64,000 nucleotides of DNA. Source: Toxoplasma gondii ME49. Taxonomy: Eukaryota; Apicomplexa; Conoidasida; Eucoccidiorida; Sarcocystidae. How positions within the stretch are numbered: the stretch's first letter is position 1; each line of letters begins with the position of its first letter. The stretch covers positions 5,387,170-5,451,169 of the forward strand of contig NC_031480.1 in assembly GCF_000006565.2 (NCBI RefSeq), in the 5' to 3' direction. Below the pieces are notes generated by a model. That model searched no databases. It was not told where the DNA came from and was given only the letters and a program-made list of their open reading frames with translations. Positions 20,898-32,900 of this stretch are shown in pieces. Made by a program: the position numbers and the translations under genes.

Positions 20898-23390
20898 TGG
20901 CGGAGGTGACGTTTTCCAGAGAGGCGAAGACGAAGAACAGACAGGAGACGGCCCAGAAGAGAGAGACAGAAATCCGCGCCGGGAAACGAGGTCGAAAACC
21001 TCGAACGGAAAAACGACGTGGAGGAGACAGTCGAACACAGCGCAGGGAAGGAGAAGAGAGAAAAGAGGAAGAAGAGACGAGAGGGCGGAAGAGAAAAGTC
21101 GACAAGAGAGAAGGCCGAGAGACGAAGACGGCAGCCGCGCAGAACAGTGAGAGGTCCTAGCAGAGAAACGAAGACGGAGGAGAGAGCAGGTCCGACGGAA
21201 GATGCGTTTCTCTGTAAAGGTCTGCTGAAGCGCACAGGCGATATGAAGCAGACTGAGAAGACGAGAGAAGTTGGAGACGACCCGGAAAGGAGTCGAGATG
21301 TGGAAGTTGCAGCTCCGCCATCGAGAGCGCTCTCGACTGTGACAGAAGAGAGAGACGCAGAGAAAAAAAATGAAAAGAGAGACACAACGTCGTTGCGAAC
21401 AAGAGCTCCAGACCGGAACTCGCGTCACGTGTGTCTCACCTCGGGTGTACCGACACCTCGTTCTACAGTGCGTTTTTCGGATCTCGCTCACAGCGTGGTT
21501 TCGCGCGAGAAACGGGGGAAACGCAGGATATCCAATTCCAGAAGAGAGAGAGTCTTCACGCTAAAGGCGAAGCTTTTCAGCACCACTTAGAAAAGTCGCG
21601 GTGAAAGGAAGGATGCCGAGGTGTGGTGCATTCAATGAAAGGAGATCTGCGGCTGTCTTCTGTCGGACGTCTCACTTTCAGGAGCTCTCGGCGCGCAGGA
21701 AGTCGCGAGCAAGACAGCAGCCTAGGCTGGAAAGGCTTTCTGAGACTGGAAAGAGCGAAACGACTCTCCTCGAGTTGAGGTGACGGCTCCCAGGAGATCT
21801 CTACATTCGACTTGCTTCGCTTTCGGTGTCCCTGCTTTCGCGTGATGCCTCATTTTCTGAACGGAGAGCAACACAGCCGAGCGGCGAGCTCGCGAAAGGC
21901 AGCGCACGAAAAACGACGCGAGAACTCTCAAGACCGAACAGTTCACGTCGACTGACGAACTCCACCTTCGGAAGACTTCCTTGAGGACCGAAGGCGACAA
22001 ATTCTCTCAACAATAAAGACGTTTTCTCCCGCGTCCTGGGAAGTTTCTTCCCGCGAGAAAAAGTCGCAGCGCGCTGACCCGAGAGTTCCTTCGAGAAGAC
22101 CGGCGCTGCGGGCTGGCTAGAAGACGAGGCAGTCGGCAACGAGCGCCGAAAAAAACAGACGCATTTTCGTGAGGAAGAAAAGCGAAGAACTTTCGAACTC
22201 CCCTTCCGCGTCTGCTGCCGGTCACCGGGAAGGGGGAAAATCATCGGCGGCCACAAAAATTGCGACTCTCATGTCCGCCTCTCTGACGGAGTTCGATGAG
22301 AAAGAGCAACAAGGGAGAAAACGAGACGGATGGCTTCGCAAGGAACTTGCTGAAGAAGAATGAACGTCTGGCTTTCTTTAAGGCTGTCTCTCACAATCGA
22401 AGAAGGGCAGGAAAAGCCGCGAATCGTGCGGTGAGAAAGCCTCAGATTCGCGGTGGCGCGCCAGCGAACTGAAGGTCCCGAGACAAGGAAAAGTCTGTGA
22501 TGGGGGGTCGGGGGAGGAGAGACGCAAGTCGCAGAAAAGGGATGTCTCGATTTCGCAGGAAAGAATTTCTCTTTCCTGCACGAAAAGGGGCAACCTTCTG
22601 TCGACGAGACATAAAGACGCACAAGGCCAGAGAAGAGAAACGAACGCCACCGCGTGTTGCGCTAAAAAAAACAAGACACAGCACCAGCGAACTTTCGAGG
22701 CGGGCCTCCGAGACTCGTCGTTCCGCGTTTTTTCTTCCCGGAAGAACGGAAAAGATCTGGGGGTCTTCCAGCTTCCAAATAAACAACATACTAAAATGAG
22801 CGCATGTAAATTAGTCTTAGACACCCCGCTAGTCATGTAACAAAGAGACATCAAGATTTTAGATCGGCTGGAACAAAATATCAAACCTAGTACGAATGAA
22901 CTGAGTTCGTGAATACAGGGTTGAACTGTGAGTCAGTTTCGACCAGTTCAAGCGGTACAGTGGGCTTTACGAAACGCTTCGCATTTGTCTATCGCAGCTT
23001 CGGTCTCTCGTTCCGCCGCACTCGAGAGATCTCATCCCCGTTCGCACCGCTTGAACATCATGGGAAGACGAAAGTGGATGCGGAAACGAGTCCTGTGCTT
23101 TTAGAGAAGGCAGGGCAGACGAAAAAAAGTTGCGAGTCCCGTCAGTCTCCGACTTGCGCGATTTGCACGAGTTACCGGGGAATGCCAGCAGGGCGTATCT
23201 CTCGACGAATGAAAAAAACAGTGGCATATAGCACACAGGTCGCGTCCTTCTAGACTCGGGAGTTCACCACGGAAGACGCTTCGGAGGAACAAAGACTTCG
23301 GGTCCGCAGGGAATTCGGCGGCACAGACAGAATGTCGTCTTTGGCGAGTGGCTGACTCTCCTGGCTAATGAAGTGGACGCCACGCACGTC

Positions 23391-23556
23391 CGGAACAGCA
23401 GTTTCAGAAAATCTGAGTTTTTCCTGTACAGTTTCGCGGCATTTGCAATAAAGGCTTTCCGCCGCAGCACGCGCGGAACAGCAGATTCAGAAAAGCTGAG
23501 TTTTTCCTGTACAGTTTCGCGGCATTTGCAACAAAGGCTTTCCGCCGCAGCGAAGC
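23391..23556. repeat. Two-copy tandem repeat, 83-bp unit
   Basis: The unit beginning CGGAACAGCA starts at 23391 and again at 23474. It includes the shared stretch CTGAGTTTTTCCTGTACAG and ends in CTTTCCGCCGCAGC. The copies differ at only a few bases. The unit length is not a multiple of three, so it is unlikely to be coding. Confidence 0.9.
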
Positions 23557-23854
23557 CGAAAGGCAGTTGTGTCTGTACTTCAAGTGCCACCTCGTGTCAC
23601 ATGGCAGCTGCAAAAGTTGGAATCTCAAGACGACACCATCAATCAGTCTAAAGGTTGAGATCACCGGAGAAGAGAGATTGGTGGACCTGCGAAACCCAAG
23701 TGAAAAGAGGAACTTAGAATGAAGACGCGTCGATAAACTGCTGACGGGGTTCGCAGATCGACAACGACAATCAACGTCTTCAGACTGTGCTGAAACAGTG
23801 TCAAATGCAGAACTCCAGCCACGAAAACTTGCTTCGGTTTTTTTCCACATGCTT

Positions 23855-24325
23855 TCACCTCAGACAAAGACGGGACTTCGGAAAAACACAACCATCCGTT
23901 CTTCTCAGTGCAGATGGGGAACCCACAGAGTTGCGGCGGACGCACTTTATGATTTTGACTTCGCGGCCGATTCTTTCCTCCGCAAAAGCCCACACCCCGA
24001 CAGAAATGCAAACATCCAAGCGGTCGTTAAAGGTGGTTAAAAACCGAGTCTTCTGTTCCATCAGTCCCAAAGCTGCTTGCGTGATATCCCCGAGTGGAAC
24101 AGCCCCGATGCCGGAACCACTGCTTTTTTCAGGAACGTACACTATCCTGTTTCTGACTGTCAGACGGGTCCTCTCATCTTCTATTCGGTGGCTCTTCTCT
24201 CAAGTGGCTTTGGGTTCGATGGCGAGACCGACAAAGATAGAGCCAAGTTTCCAGGTTGGGAACGCCGTGAGGAACTCCTCTCTCAGAGAGCGAGGGACTG
24301 AAATGTGTTGCTCGGCTGGCTCTGT
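23855..24325 (-). pseudogene. Possible decayed or interrupted coding stretch
   Basis: On the minus strand one frame reads REEFLTAFPTWKLGSIFVGL, reaches a TGA at 24202-24200, then continues for about 110 residues with TRLTVRNRIVYVPEK, LGDITQAALGLMEQKTRFL and DVCISVGVWAFAEERIGR. The composition is more protein-like than surrounding frames, but I recognise no family. The opposite strand also has a 185-codon open frame here, so neither strand is established. A pseudogene, a short unrecognised intron around the stop, or chance are all possible. Confidence 0.25.
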
Positions 24326-26177
24326 GGTGGGGCCTGTGTCTTGACTTTTTGTTCTCTGAGGGAACTACGCGTCGCGAGCTCTTGTGCTCGCGCTCAGGAA
24401 CAAGCCGAAGGTCCACTTCTGGGGCATGTCCGTCCTCTCTCCTTCGCGCCTACGCCAGTGTCTGTTTGACCTCGTTCGAAACGTCGCTGCGCAAGGCTTC
24501 TCTTTGCTGTGCACGACCAAGTGAGAAGTTGTTTCTGCTCTAATCCCTGCGTATTCCAGCCATGGCTCTGCCTGGGGCTCCGAAAAGAAAGGCACCAGGT
24601 GTTCAACACTGCCGTGATCAACTCAGGCTGAGGTTTGGTGTTCGGTACCGGTCGACCGCGAATCCTGTCTCGTTTTTTACCCCTGACGACTGGTGTGTTG
24701 CAAGGAGTGTTTCATGTTCTTCACCTGGATGTCCGCCAGTGCCCAGAGTTAAAAGAGAAACGAAATTAAACGGAACATCCAGGTGGCTTGAACAACTCGA
24801 GCTGCCTTCACACACCACTCTTCCACCTCGTGCACCGAAATAGTGGAGGAGTCTTCAACACTGTAGGTTTACCACAAGCAGAGAACCACTGAAGAAGACG
24901 CACGTGGAACTAGCTCACACGGCCAGTGCAAGATTGACGTTGCGGATTCTCCCTCTAGCATCTCCAAAGCTCTTTTCAACAGTCGAGGCTCCTCTCTGAA
25001 GCGTACCAGTACGGTATTTTCCAGCTTTCTGCGTGTTTGGGCGCGTCTGAACAGGTTTGCCCACCGCCTCCTGCCTGTTTCGATAGTCGAACAGCCCTCA
25101 GGGGTGACATGCGTGGCTGAGAGTCGCGTATGTTTTTGCGTTGAACTCTTGGCTTCCGCGAATCTCCGAGATGCACGGACGCTTTTTGCACGTTTTTATC
25201 CGTTCGAAAAATGTCTCTGCCGTCCATTTGACTTTTCTCAGCTAGAATGTGCGACGTTCCGGCGCCCTACCTCCCTTCCGAGTCAGACGGCTAGAGTGTT
25301 GAAAAGCTGTTTAAGCGTAGCGATTTCTCGCTGCCTTTCCCTCGGTTTTTCCGCAGGTCGCCTGCCACACTTTGTCACTTTTCTGACTTTTTTCCCGAAA
25401 AGCTCGTTTTTCTTCGACGTCTCCGTCTGGCGGCACTATCTTCATTCCTTTACCATTTCACGCGTTTTCCTGCGCTTGTGAAGAAAGACCCGCGGTCCTC
25501 TGGCGCGCGGATTCTTACTTTTTTTTGTGTCTTTGCGGGGGCAATTTCACTTTGATCTCTGATATTTTCTTGCGTCCTTCGGGAAAAGCCACTCACAACT
25601 TGCTCGGTTTCCCCGGTTATCTCCAGTTCCCTTCGGTTCCGACTCTCCGTCGTCTCTGTGGCACAATCGCGTGCCTCTTGCTCGGGTCGCCTTCTCTTCG
25701 CGGCGCGTTCTCTCTTTTTCTTTCTCGACCTTCCTTTCCTTTTCCCCTCCATTCTTCCCTCTGTTCTTTCTCCCCGTAAAAAGTCAATTTTTCCTCGTCT
25801 CTACACACTCCAAAGCGCCAGTTTTCGCGCCTTGCAGAGCCACGTCGCTTTCCGCAGGAAGTTCATTGAATTTTCGTTGGATCGGGTCTTTCGTCTCAAC
25901 TGGTTCCCCCATCAGCTCTTCCCCCTTTCCCCGTTTTCACGATTCAAATCTGCCTCCACGTCGTCTTCTTTTGATGCGGGAACCTCCGGCTTCTACCTGT
26001 TCTTTCCTTTTCTTCGGTCGCGAGGCAGTCCTCCCGAATCTGCAGGGTTCCCCCTCTGAATTCAGAAGTCCTCTACCCCTGATGGCAAGAGCCCCTCCGC
26101 TCTTCCTCTTAGAACGCATTTAATTCTTCTGTTCAGTTCCTCACTAAGGGATCTCCGCTCCTCCGGGTCTCTCTAAA

Positions 26178-26180
<3 letters not shown>

Positions 26181-26210
<30 letters not shown>
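26181..26210. repeat. (AT)15 microsatellite
   Basis: A pure AT dinucleotide tract about 110 bp upstream of the V-ATPase subunit e start codon, followed by GCATG. Confidence 0.95.
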
Positions 26211-26213
<3 letters not shown>

Positions 26214-26320
26214 TGTGTATGTAGAGTCGTGGTTGTGGTCTTGGTCGGAGACGCGCGTTTCACCAGCTTCGTCGCTTGGTTTCTGTTCAGAGGAGAACGA
26301 AGGCTTTTTGCGTTTACACC

Positions 26321-27501
26321 ATGGCCCTCGGAACGATCTGGATCGGTACTTTCGCGTTCGCCGGAGTCGGCGTGCTGCTCTGTGGTCTGCTTCCCTTCAT
26401 TCTTCTCAGACCGGAGAACACTCGAAACATTTCCAAAAGAGAAATGATTGGGTAGGCCCCGCGGTCGTCGCTTCACTTTTGGACGCACATCTCACGCTTG
26501 GGCTTGTCTCCAGTCGCGTTTTCAACTCGAGCTGTCGAAAACGCTCTCGAGAGCCCACCTCCTCCAGCCTAGACAGAGTCACCGTAATCGCCTTCTAAAA
26601 AGCGAATACGAAGTCGTCGACGCGCGTCGCTGCCATGAGGGACTCTCGCGGTTATCTGTCAGGCGGAAACTTTGCTGGGGTCTGAGACTCCTTCGCTTCT
26701 CGCCCAAGAGCAGAACGGCCGGAAGAGGGAGGTCTAGGGAGACGAGGAACGCGAAACCGGGGGAGACGCTGAGGGAAAAGAGAAGTCATCACTCGGCAAA
26801 GAGCGTTTCCGAGGCTGGGCGCCCACTTGCCTCTGGGTCTGAGTGCGCCGTGATACCGAGGGTTTCTCCACGACGCTGCAGAGAGACACACAAAACGGAT
26901 CAACGCTTTTTCTCACACTGTCTAGCGGGGTGTCGCGTCCTGGAGTGCAGGGAGCAAGAAGCAGAGGGTCTTCACGGAGCATCTTCTTTTTTCGCTGTCT
27001 CTCCTTTTCTTTCAGGCTCATGTTCACCCTCGTCACGACAGCGATAGTGTGCCTCTGGCTGTTGTAAGTCGCAAAAAACTCGACGTCTGTCCACCTGCCC
27101 ATCTCCCGCCTCACGCGACACTCTCGAGACTTCTTTTAGGACTCTTTGCTTTAGTGGAAGTGCGTCTCGCGTTTTGGAGAAGCTGGTTTCTGTGGCGTGT
27201 CTTTCGAGTTCCTCAAAACCTGCTGCGGGAGCAAAGCCTGGGACTTGTGGTTAGACCGTGAACGTCTTGTGAACTTCGCAGACATGTTGCGTGCGTTCTG
27301 CTTTCTCTCCCGTTCTCCGTTTTTCGGTCTTGTCTCGGTATTCGTCCCCACGGGAGCATCTCAGCTGCTCTGAAACGGGTTCTCCTTTCTTTGTCGTTGT
27401 TCAGCTGGGTCTGTGCGTACGTCTCGCAACTGCACCCCTTGATTTATCCGGAAAGACCGAAGGAAGAGGGAACCTACAGTCTGGACGAGGGAACTCTGTA
27501 G
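26321..27501 (+). CDS. VMA9: V-type H+-ATPase subunit e (3 exons)
   Basis: Exons 26321-26451, 27016-27063 and 27405-27501; phases match (GG|G and TT|C), giving 91 residues. The start ATG follows TTACACC. The protein has two membrane helices: about 5-30 (TIWIGTFAFAGVGVLLCGLL, then PFILL) and about 45-62 (LMFTLVTTAIVCLWLLFWV region), a polar loop RPENTRNISKRE between them, and the family C-terminal motif QLHPLIYPERP. Subunit e is a very small V0-sector component needed for assembly of the proton pump on acidic organelles; in these parasites the pump acts at the plant-like vacuole, acidocalcisomes and plasma membrane (family knowledge). Length and topology match yeast Vma9 and animal ATP6V0E. 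The downstream sequence carries a palindrome copy (27732-27745). Confidence 0.93.
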
Positions 27502-28640
27502 GCGCGCAGGCTGGGGAGCCACACGCGACGACGAAGTCGCCGAGACGCGCCGCCAACGCGAAGACAGAAACCTCGGATATCTCACAGGCGGCGGTGCAGA
27601 AACAAAACTCCAGAAAACGTGCAGCAGACGCAAAGACTGCGCTTCTCTTGAGCGGCGACATGCAGCACAGTCTCCGGGGGGAGAGACACACCGAGGCATG
27701 GCAGAAAACGGGCTGTATAGACAGCTGACCGAGTGTATGTACACCTCGGGGTTGGGCGCTAGCGGTCGCGTATCGGAACCGTCTCTTCGATCGTGGAAGA
27801 TTTATTATACTCGTGAATTCTCTGAAACTGAGGCTGCGCTCTCTGTCTCGAGTTTCTCAGCTCACAGCGCTTCAGGCTGCGCTGCTGTGTTAGATTTGCA
27901 CGCGACAGATCAGACGATTGGACTAAACACGATCCAGTAAACTGCGACTTTCGAAGGGTGCTGAGAAGGAGGCTCGTGACTACTTTTTTCCTTAGGCAGT
28001 CATCGCGTGATCGACCCACAGGAGGACGCGGGTGTGGGGTCGCGAGCGAACGCGCGACTCGCGGACGACTGTGCAGCGTCGGTCTGTCTCTGAAGCGGAG
28101 GCTTGTTTTCCACGCCTTTCCGATAAATCCTAGCAAACTCGTAAACGCTAATCTACTCTCAGGACGCCGGAGGGTGCCTGGAGCCTCTGACACTCAACAG
28201 GAGAACTCGCACCTGCTCAAGCTGCAAAGTCTACCTACGCCGAAGCCGCGGCAGTGGTTTCGAGACGCTCTGCGGAGTTGCTCTTTTAGCGTCGCAAGAT
28301 TCACCTCAGACACCGCAGGACAGCTCGGGCAGTTCTTCATGAGTTTCAACTCCGTCAGAAAGGCAAGAGGGTGCACGGCTCTCCAACCTTGTTTATCGAG
28401 AAACGCGCTTTTCGAGACGACGTTTCTTTCCGCGACACACACGCAAAAGCAGACCGGTCGCCACAACTGTCGAGGGACTTTGTCGCCCACATTTTACTTG
28501 CGCTCCGGTTCTCCTCTCCCAAGCACAGAAAGCACAAAGCGCATCCCTCTCTCTAGCACCTCAACTGGTTCGCCGCACACTTGTCTCTCGCGAGGGAAAA
28601 ACTCAGATTCGAATATAAATAGATATTTATATATATTCGA

Positions 28641-28681
<41 letters not shown>

Positions 28682-28730
28682 CATATGTTCTACTAAGGAG
28701 ATATCTCAACAGTGCTCCCGAATACCTACG

Positions 28731-28765
<35 letters not shown>

Positions 28766-29068
28766 ACGTTTGTGCATGTTTTGTATATGCCTCTGTGTAC
28801 CGAGATGGTGTGGCGTGGAGTGGTGCAGCTTTTTTTTAGTTGACAAAGGAAATTGCATGTAGATTGTTGAAGCTCGCTTTCGGGTCAATGAAAGGTGAAG
28901 CTGTCGGCTTCGGTATGCTGACGAAAGAGCAGAAGGCATGATTCAAACGCGAAACACCCTTTGCGCTTTGGGAGCCACCAAGAAGCGGCTTCAGCGAGCT
29001 CTCCCTCGACTTGAGACTGCTGGCGAGAGTGTAGCCGTTCAGCGTTTCGTCGGAACTGAAGACGCTCT
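27502..29068. other. Convergent intergenic region with TA microsatellites
   Basis: This is the 3' flank shared by V-ATPase e (+) and the DEAD-box helicase (-). It holds TA tracts at 28643-28679 and 28733-28761 and a palindrome-family copy at 27732-27745. No coding evidence was found. Confidence 0.5.
28643..28761. repeat. Two (TA)n microsatellites
   Basis: One TA tract of about 37 nt (28643-28679) and a second of about 29 nt (28733-28761), separated by about 50 bp of unique sequence. Confidence 0.9.
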
Positions 29069-29920
29069 TCAGCCGAATTCGCTCTGAGACAGATTTCGAA
29101 TTCTGCTTTCCTGAGACCCGCCTCGCTTTCCTCGGGATGTCTGTACACCCGGCGTCTTCGCGTGACGGCCCGGCTTTCCGCCAAGGCCGTTTCGCGGCTT
29201 TCCTGACGCGTCGTCTCTGCGGTTTTTCTTCGCTCTGCCTCCGCCGTCTGAAGAGTCGAGTCTCGGCCGCTTCCGCTCTCCTTTGCTGTTGAAGTTTTTC
29301 TTCTTTCCGATCCCCGAGACACGCAGCAGGTCGCCTTTCGCACGCAGGTGTTGGGTGGCTCGCGCGGCCTCCAAGTCCTTCGTTTTCGCCCCCGAAAACC
29401 TGTCTGTCTGTTTCGCCTGCTTCGCCGGCACCACCTCGATTTCGCTGGTCTCTTCGCGAGGCTTTTCTCCGCTTCGCTCTCTGAAGCCTGAGGAGAAGGA
29501 ACGGCGCGGGCGAGGGGGCGGCGTCTTCGAGTGCCTCGCCTTCGAAGCGAAGCCGGACCTCCCGACATCGCGCTCCTTGCTGCGGCTCTGGCGACCGCCA
29601 AGACCGCCTGATTTCCCCCCCGAATGCGGTGCAGAGTGATCGCCAGTTCTCAAACGCATGGCCGCCTCGCGAGGAGCCTCGTTCAATCCGAACGATGTGG
29701 CGAGGTGCCCAGTGTGGAGGGACGCGTGAGAACAGACGGCCCGCGCGTCCTTCCCCAAGCAACGCAGCGCTCTGCACGAAAGAACCAAACGCACCGTCAA
29801 AAAACCTTCAACTCACACAAAGCAAGAAGCCACTTCAATGCCTTCCTACACACCGAACTCTACACGAAATAGATGTATATAGATGTACAGACGTATATAA
29901 GTATCTATGCATATATATGC

Positions 29921-29952
<32 letters not shown>

Positions 29953-32900
29953 GTATACATATAAGGACGTATACGGAGAGATACGGAGATACATGGATAT
30001 GTAAGTATATACATGTACACATATGCTTATATATGTATATATATATTATAAATATATGTATGTTTTTATATGTACAACTATGGATGTCTGTGTATACGTG
30101 ATAGCATAGGCGTGTGAACAGAAAAGAATCGAGGAGACAAAGCCACTAGTCATGCAAGCAGGCGTAGGACTTCTGCGCCACACAGACGATCGAAGCACCT
30201 CTGCAGGGCACCCCGGGAGAAGAATGAGACAGGAAACGAGAGTCAGATGCAACGTAAGACACGAGACGCGTGTATGAAGTTCCCTGAGGACCAGTTCTCT
30301 GGCAAGACACAAGTCGAGGCACCGCCAGAGAACGCAGGGTTCCCTCACCCTTGCTCGCGTCTTCGTCGCTCTTGTGTGTTTCTCAACTTTGAAAGGAAAC
30401 GCACATCTGTGGGGATCTCTCCCGAAGCGAGAAGGTGCATCTTTTGCTTTGCACAGTCGTCTGCGTCGGCAGACTGTAGAAGAGAAACGGGGGAGGGGGG
30501 AGCGTTTTTACCTGAGGGTGCCGAGGAAGGCTCTGCGGGCCGTCTGAAGGAGAGAAGGTCTTTCGGCTACGAACGTCGCAAACTGCTTGACTAAGAAGGA
30601 TGTTGGACTTTCAAGGTGGCGCAGGTAGTCGGGCATGTGAGAGTCAAACAGCGTGTCGAGCATCCGGGCCTCGTCCATCTCCTGAAGAGAAGAAAAGCCG
30701 CGCTGCCGCAGATAGTCTGCGTACCCTGGAAGCAGCCGAAAGCGAGAAGCAGAACGAGGCAGGAAGTGGAGAAACGAGGGCGAGAAAACGCAGAGAAGAG
30801 CACAAACGGAAAAAAGGGAAGGGATAAGAGAAGAAGAAGAGACAGAGATGCGAGAACGTGGAGGCGAGAACTTCGAGCGAAAAAGAGTCAGGCTACGGAG
30901 GGAGGGAAATGGTCGTGCAGAAGACGGAGTGTTGAACGACGAACAGCGCCAACACAGACGGCAGCCGCGCTTTCGAGAGACAGACCAAAAACCAGCAAGT
31001 GATTGCCAGCTCCCGACCCCGAAGAGAGCGTTTCAGATGGTGCGTCTTTATCGAAGGAGAAGGCGACGAAAGAGGAGACGGCAATGTCGCCTCACACCCT
31101 GGAACGGGTCTCGCACAGAGAGATGCGAAGTGTCTGTTGCGGAGTTCCTTTCGTCTCTTGTCTGCATGTCTTACCTCGCTCGCAGTCGAGAAGGAAGATC
31201 AAAGCGTTGCCTTGCTTGCCGAGTCTTGCGGTGCGCCCAATGCGGTGTACGTACTCCTCAATCTGCTGAGGGAGGTCAAACTGAGCGATCCAAGTGACCT
31301 GTTTCGCAAACACCCAGGGCGCAGGAACCAAGGTGACCGACGCACGCGCGAGCAGCGACGGCGCATGCAAATGCGTTGAAAAGGGCAGACACTCGAGATA
31401 GGAAACGCATGCTCGCAGGTTCAAACGCCGACGTGGAAGGAGACACAGGGAAGAAAGTGTGAGCGTGTGCCTGCACGGCACGCAGCGAGACAGGGCCGAG
31501 GGGGAATGCAGAGAAAAGGAGAGAACATGCATGTGCATGCTCTCAAACCTGTCGGGGCCGCGAGTGGCGAAGACGCCAGCGGCGAGAAAGCAAAGTCAAA
31601 GCGAAGGCGTGACTAAAGAGGAAAATACAGAATTCAGAAAACAAATCTTGCGTCGGGACAGGACTGTCTGGGTGCTTCACCACGCCCTTGTCGAGATGAA
31701 AGGAAACGCGCCCCCACAGAGGCAGCAAGGGAGCTGGAGGCTTTTTCTTCACCTAGGTTTCTGAACTGTTTAATGCACTGCGAATCGCCAAGTGCTGCAG
31801 GTGTAGAAAGAGTGAAACCGACCACTGCTGTAATTGACGCCACAGTCTAACAGACCCTCTCGCGATGCTTCCCCTAACTCCTGCACCTCTTTCTGTGATC
31901 GAAAAGATGTCTTCAAGGGCTAAGAGAAATTCAGGAAAACGCAATTCAGACCAAGGTCAGAAGACACAGAGAGCACGGCAACACGCAGTTGCCAGTTCGC
32001 TCGAAATCAGGCATGGCGAATTTCCAGAGAATGACTCCCAAACGCGTTCTCACATAGGGGAGGTTAAGTCCCCGAGCCGCTACATCGGTGGCGAAGAGAA
32101 CGGCGGCGCCTGGGGTTTCGCTGAACTCTTTCAGATAGCCGAGTCTGCAAGACAAAGAAGAGAAAAAGTGACGCGGCAGTGGCAATCGTCGGGCGTTTTT
32201 TTAGCAGAGCCATACCGTGAGAAGAGGAATCGACGGAAGAAAATTTGTCGATCGAAAAGCACAGTCGGCTCCCGAAACATCGCAAGACCAGGGTCCACAA
32301 AGAGAAGACTGCGAGCCCGTCTCAAGAGTAAAACGTGTTTCCGAAAAACAAATCCGCAGACTTCACCCCCACTCAGCTTTTTCGGGTGTACATACACCTA
32401 ATGCGTCCGGTGTACGTACACCCGAGATCACCCCTTCGGCCTGTACATACACCTGCTGCTCGGATGCCGTACGTACACCAGAGTAGTCAGCAATCGCAGT
32501 CTTGAAGCCATGACTCTGTTCCTTTTCTCTATCTCTTCCTCCACTCGAATCTCGCCGTCTACATCTTCACCCTCCCCTCCCTCCCCCCGTCTGCGAAGTC
32601 TCACCTGTCGTCTCTTTCCATTTGTCCGTGGAGTTTGAAGAGCGAGACTCCACTGAGAACGATTTCGCCCAGCAGCTCGTCTCCCTCTTCTTCTCCGTCT
32701 TCGTCTTCCTCCTCTTCGTCCAGGTCGCTCTGGCCGTCTGACGCGTCGTCCTCGGCACTCTGTCGCTTACGCCGTCTCCGCTTTCTCTCCAGATCTCGCG
32801 TGGCGAGTCTGATGGCCTCACGCCCCGCGGTGCCGCGAATTCGCCGCATGAGTGCAATGCGCTCCTTCTGTCGCTTTCGCTGCTCGCGGTCGAGGATTGG

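Larger units (their letters stand above)
20898..26320. other. Gene-poor region between divergent Atg11-like and V-ATPase e genes
   Basis: About 5.4 kb. The left part must include the leader and promoter of the Atg11-like gene (a palindrome copy is at 21444-21457), and the right end the leader of V-ATPase e, with a (TA)15 tract. In between are an 83-bp tandem duplication (23391-23556) and a possible degenerate coding stretch on the minus strand (23855-24325). No gene was recognised. Confidence 0.4.
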
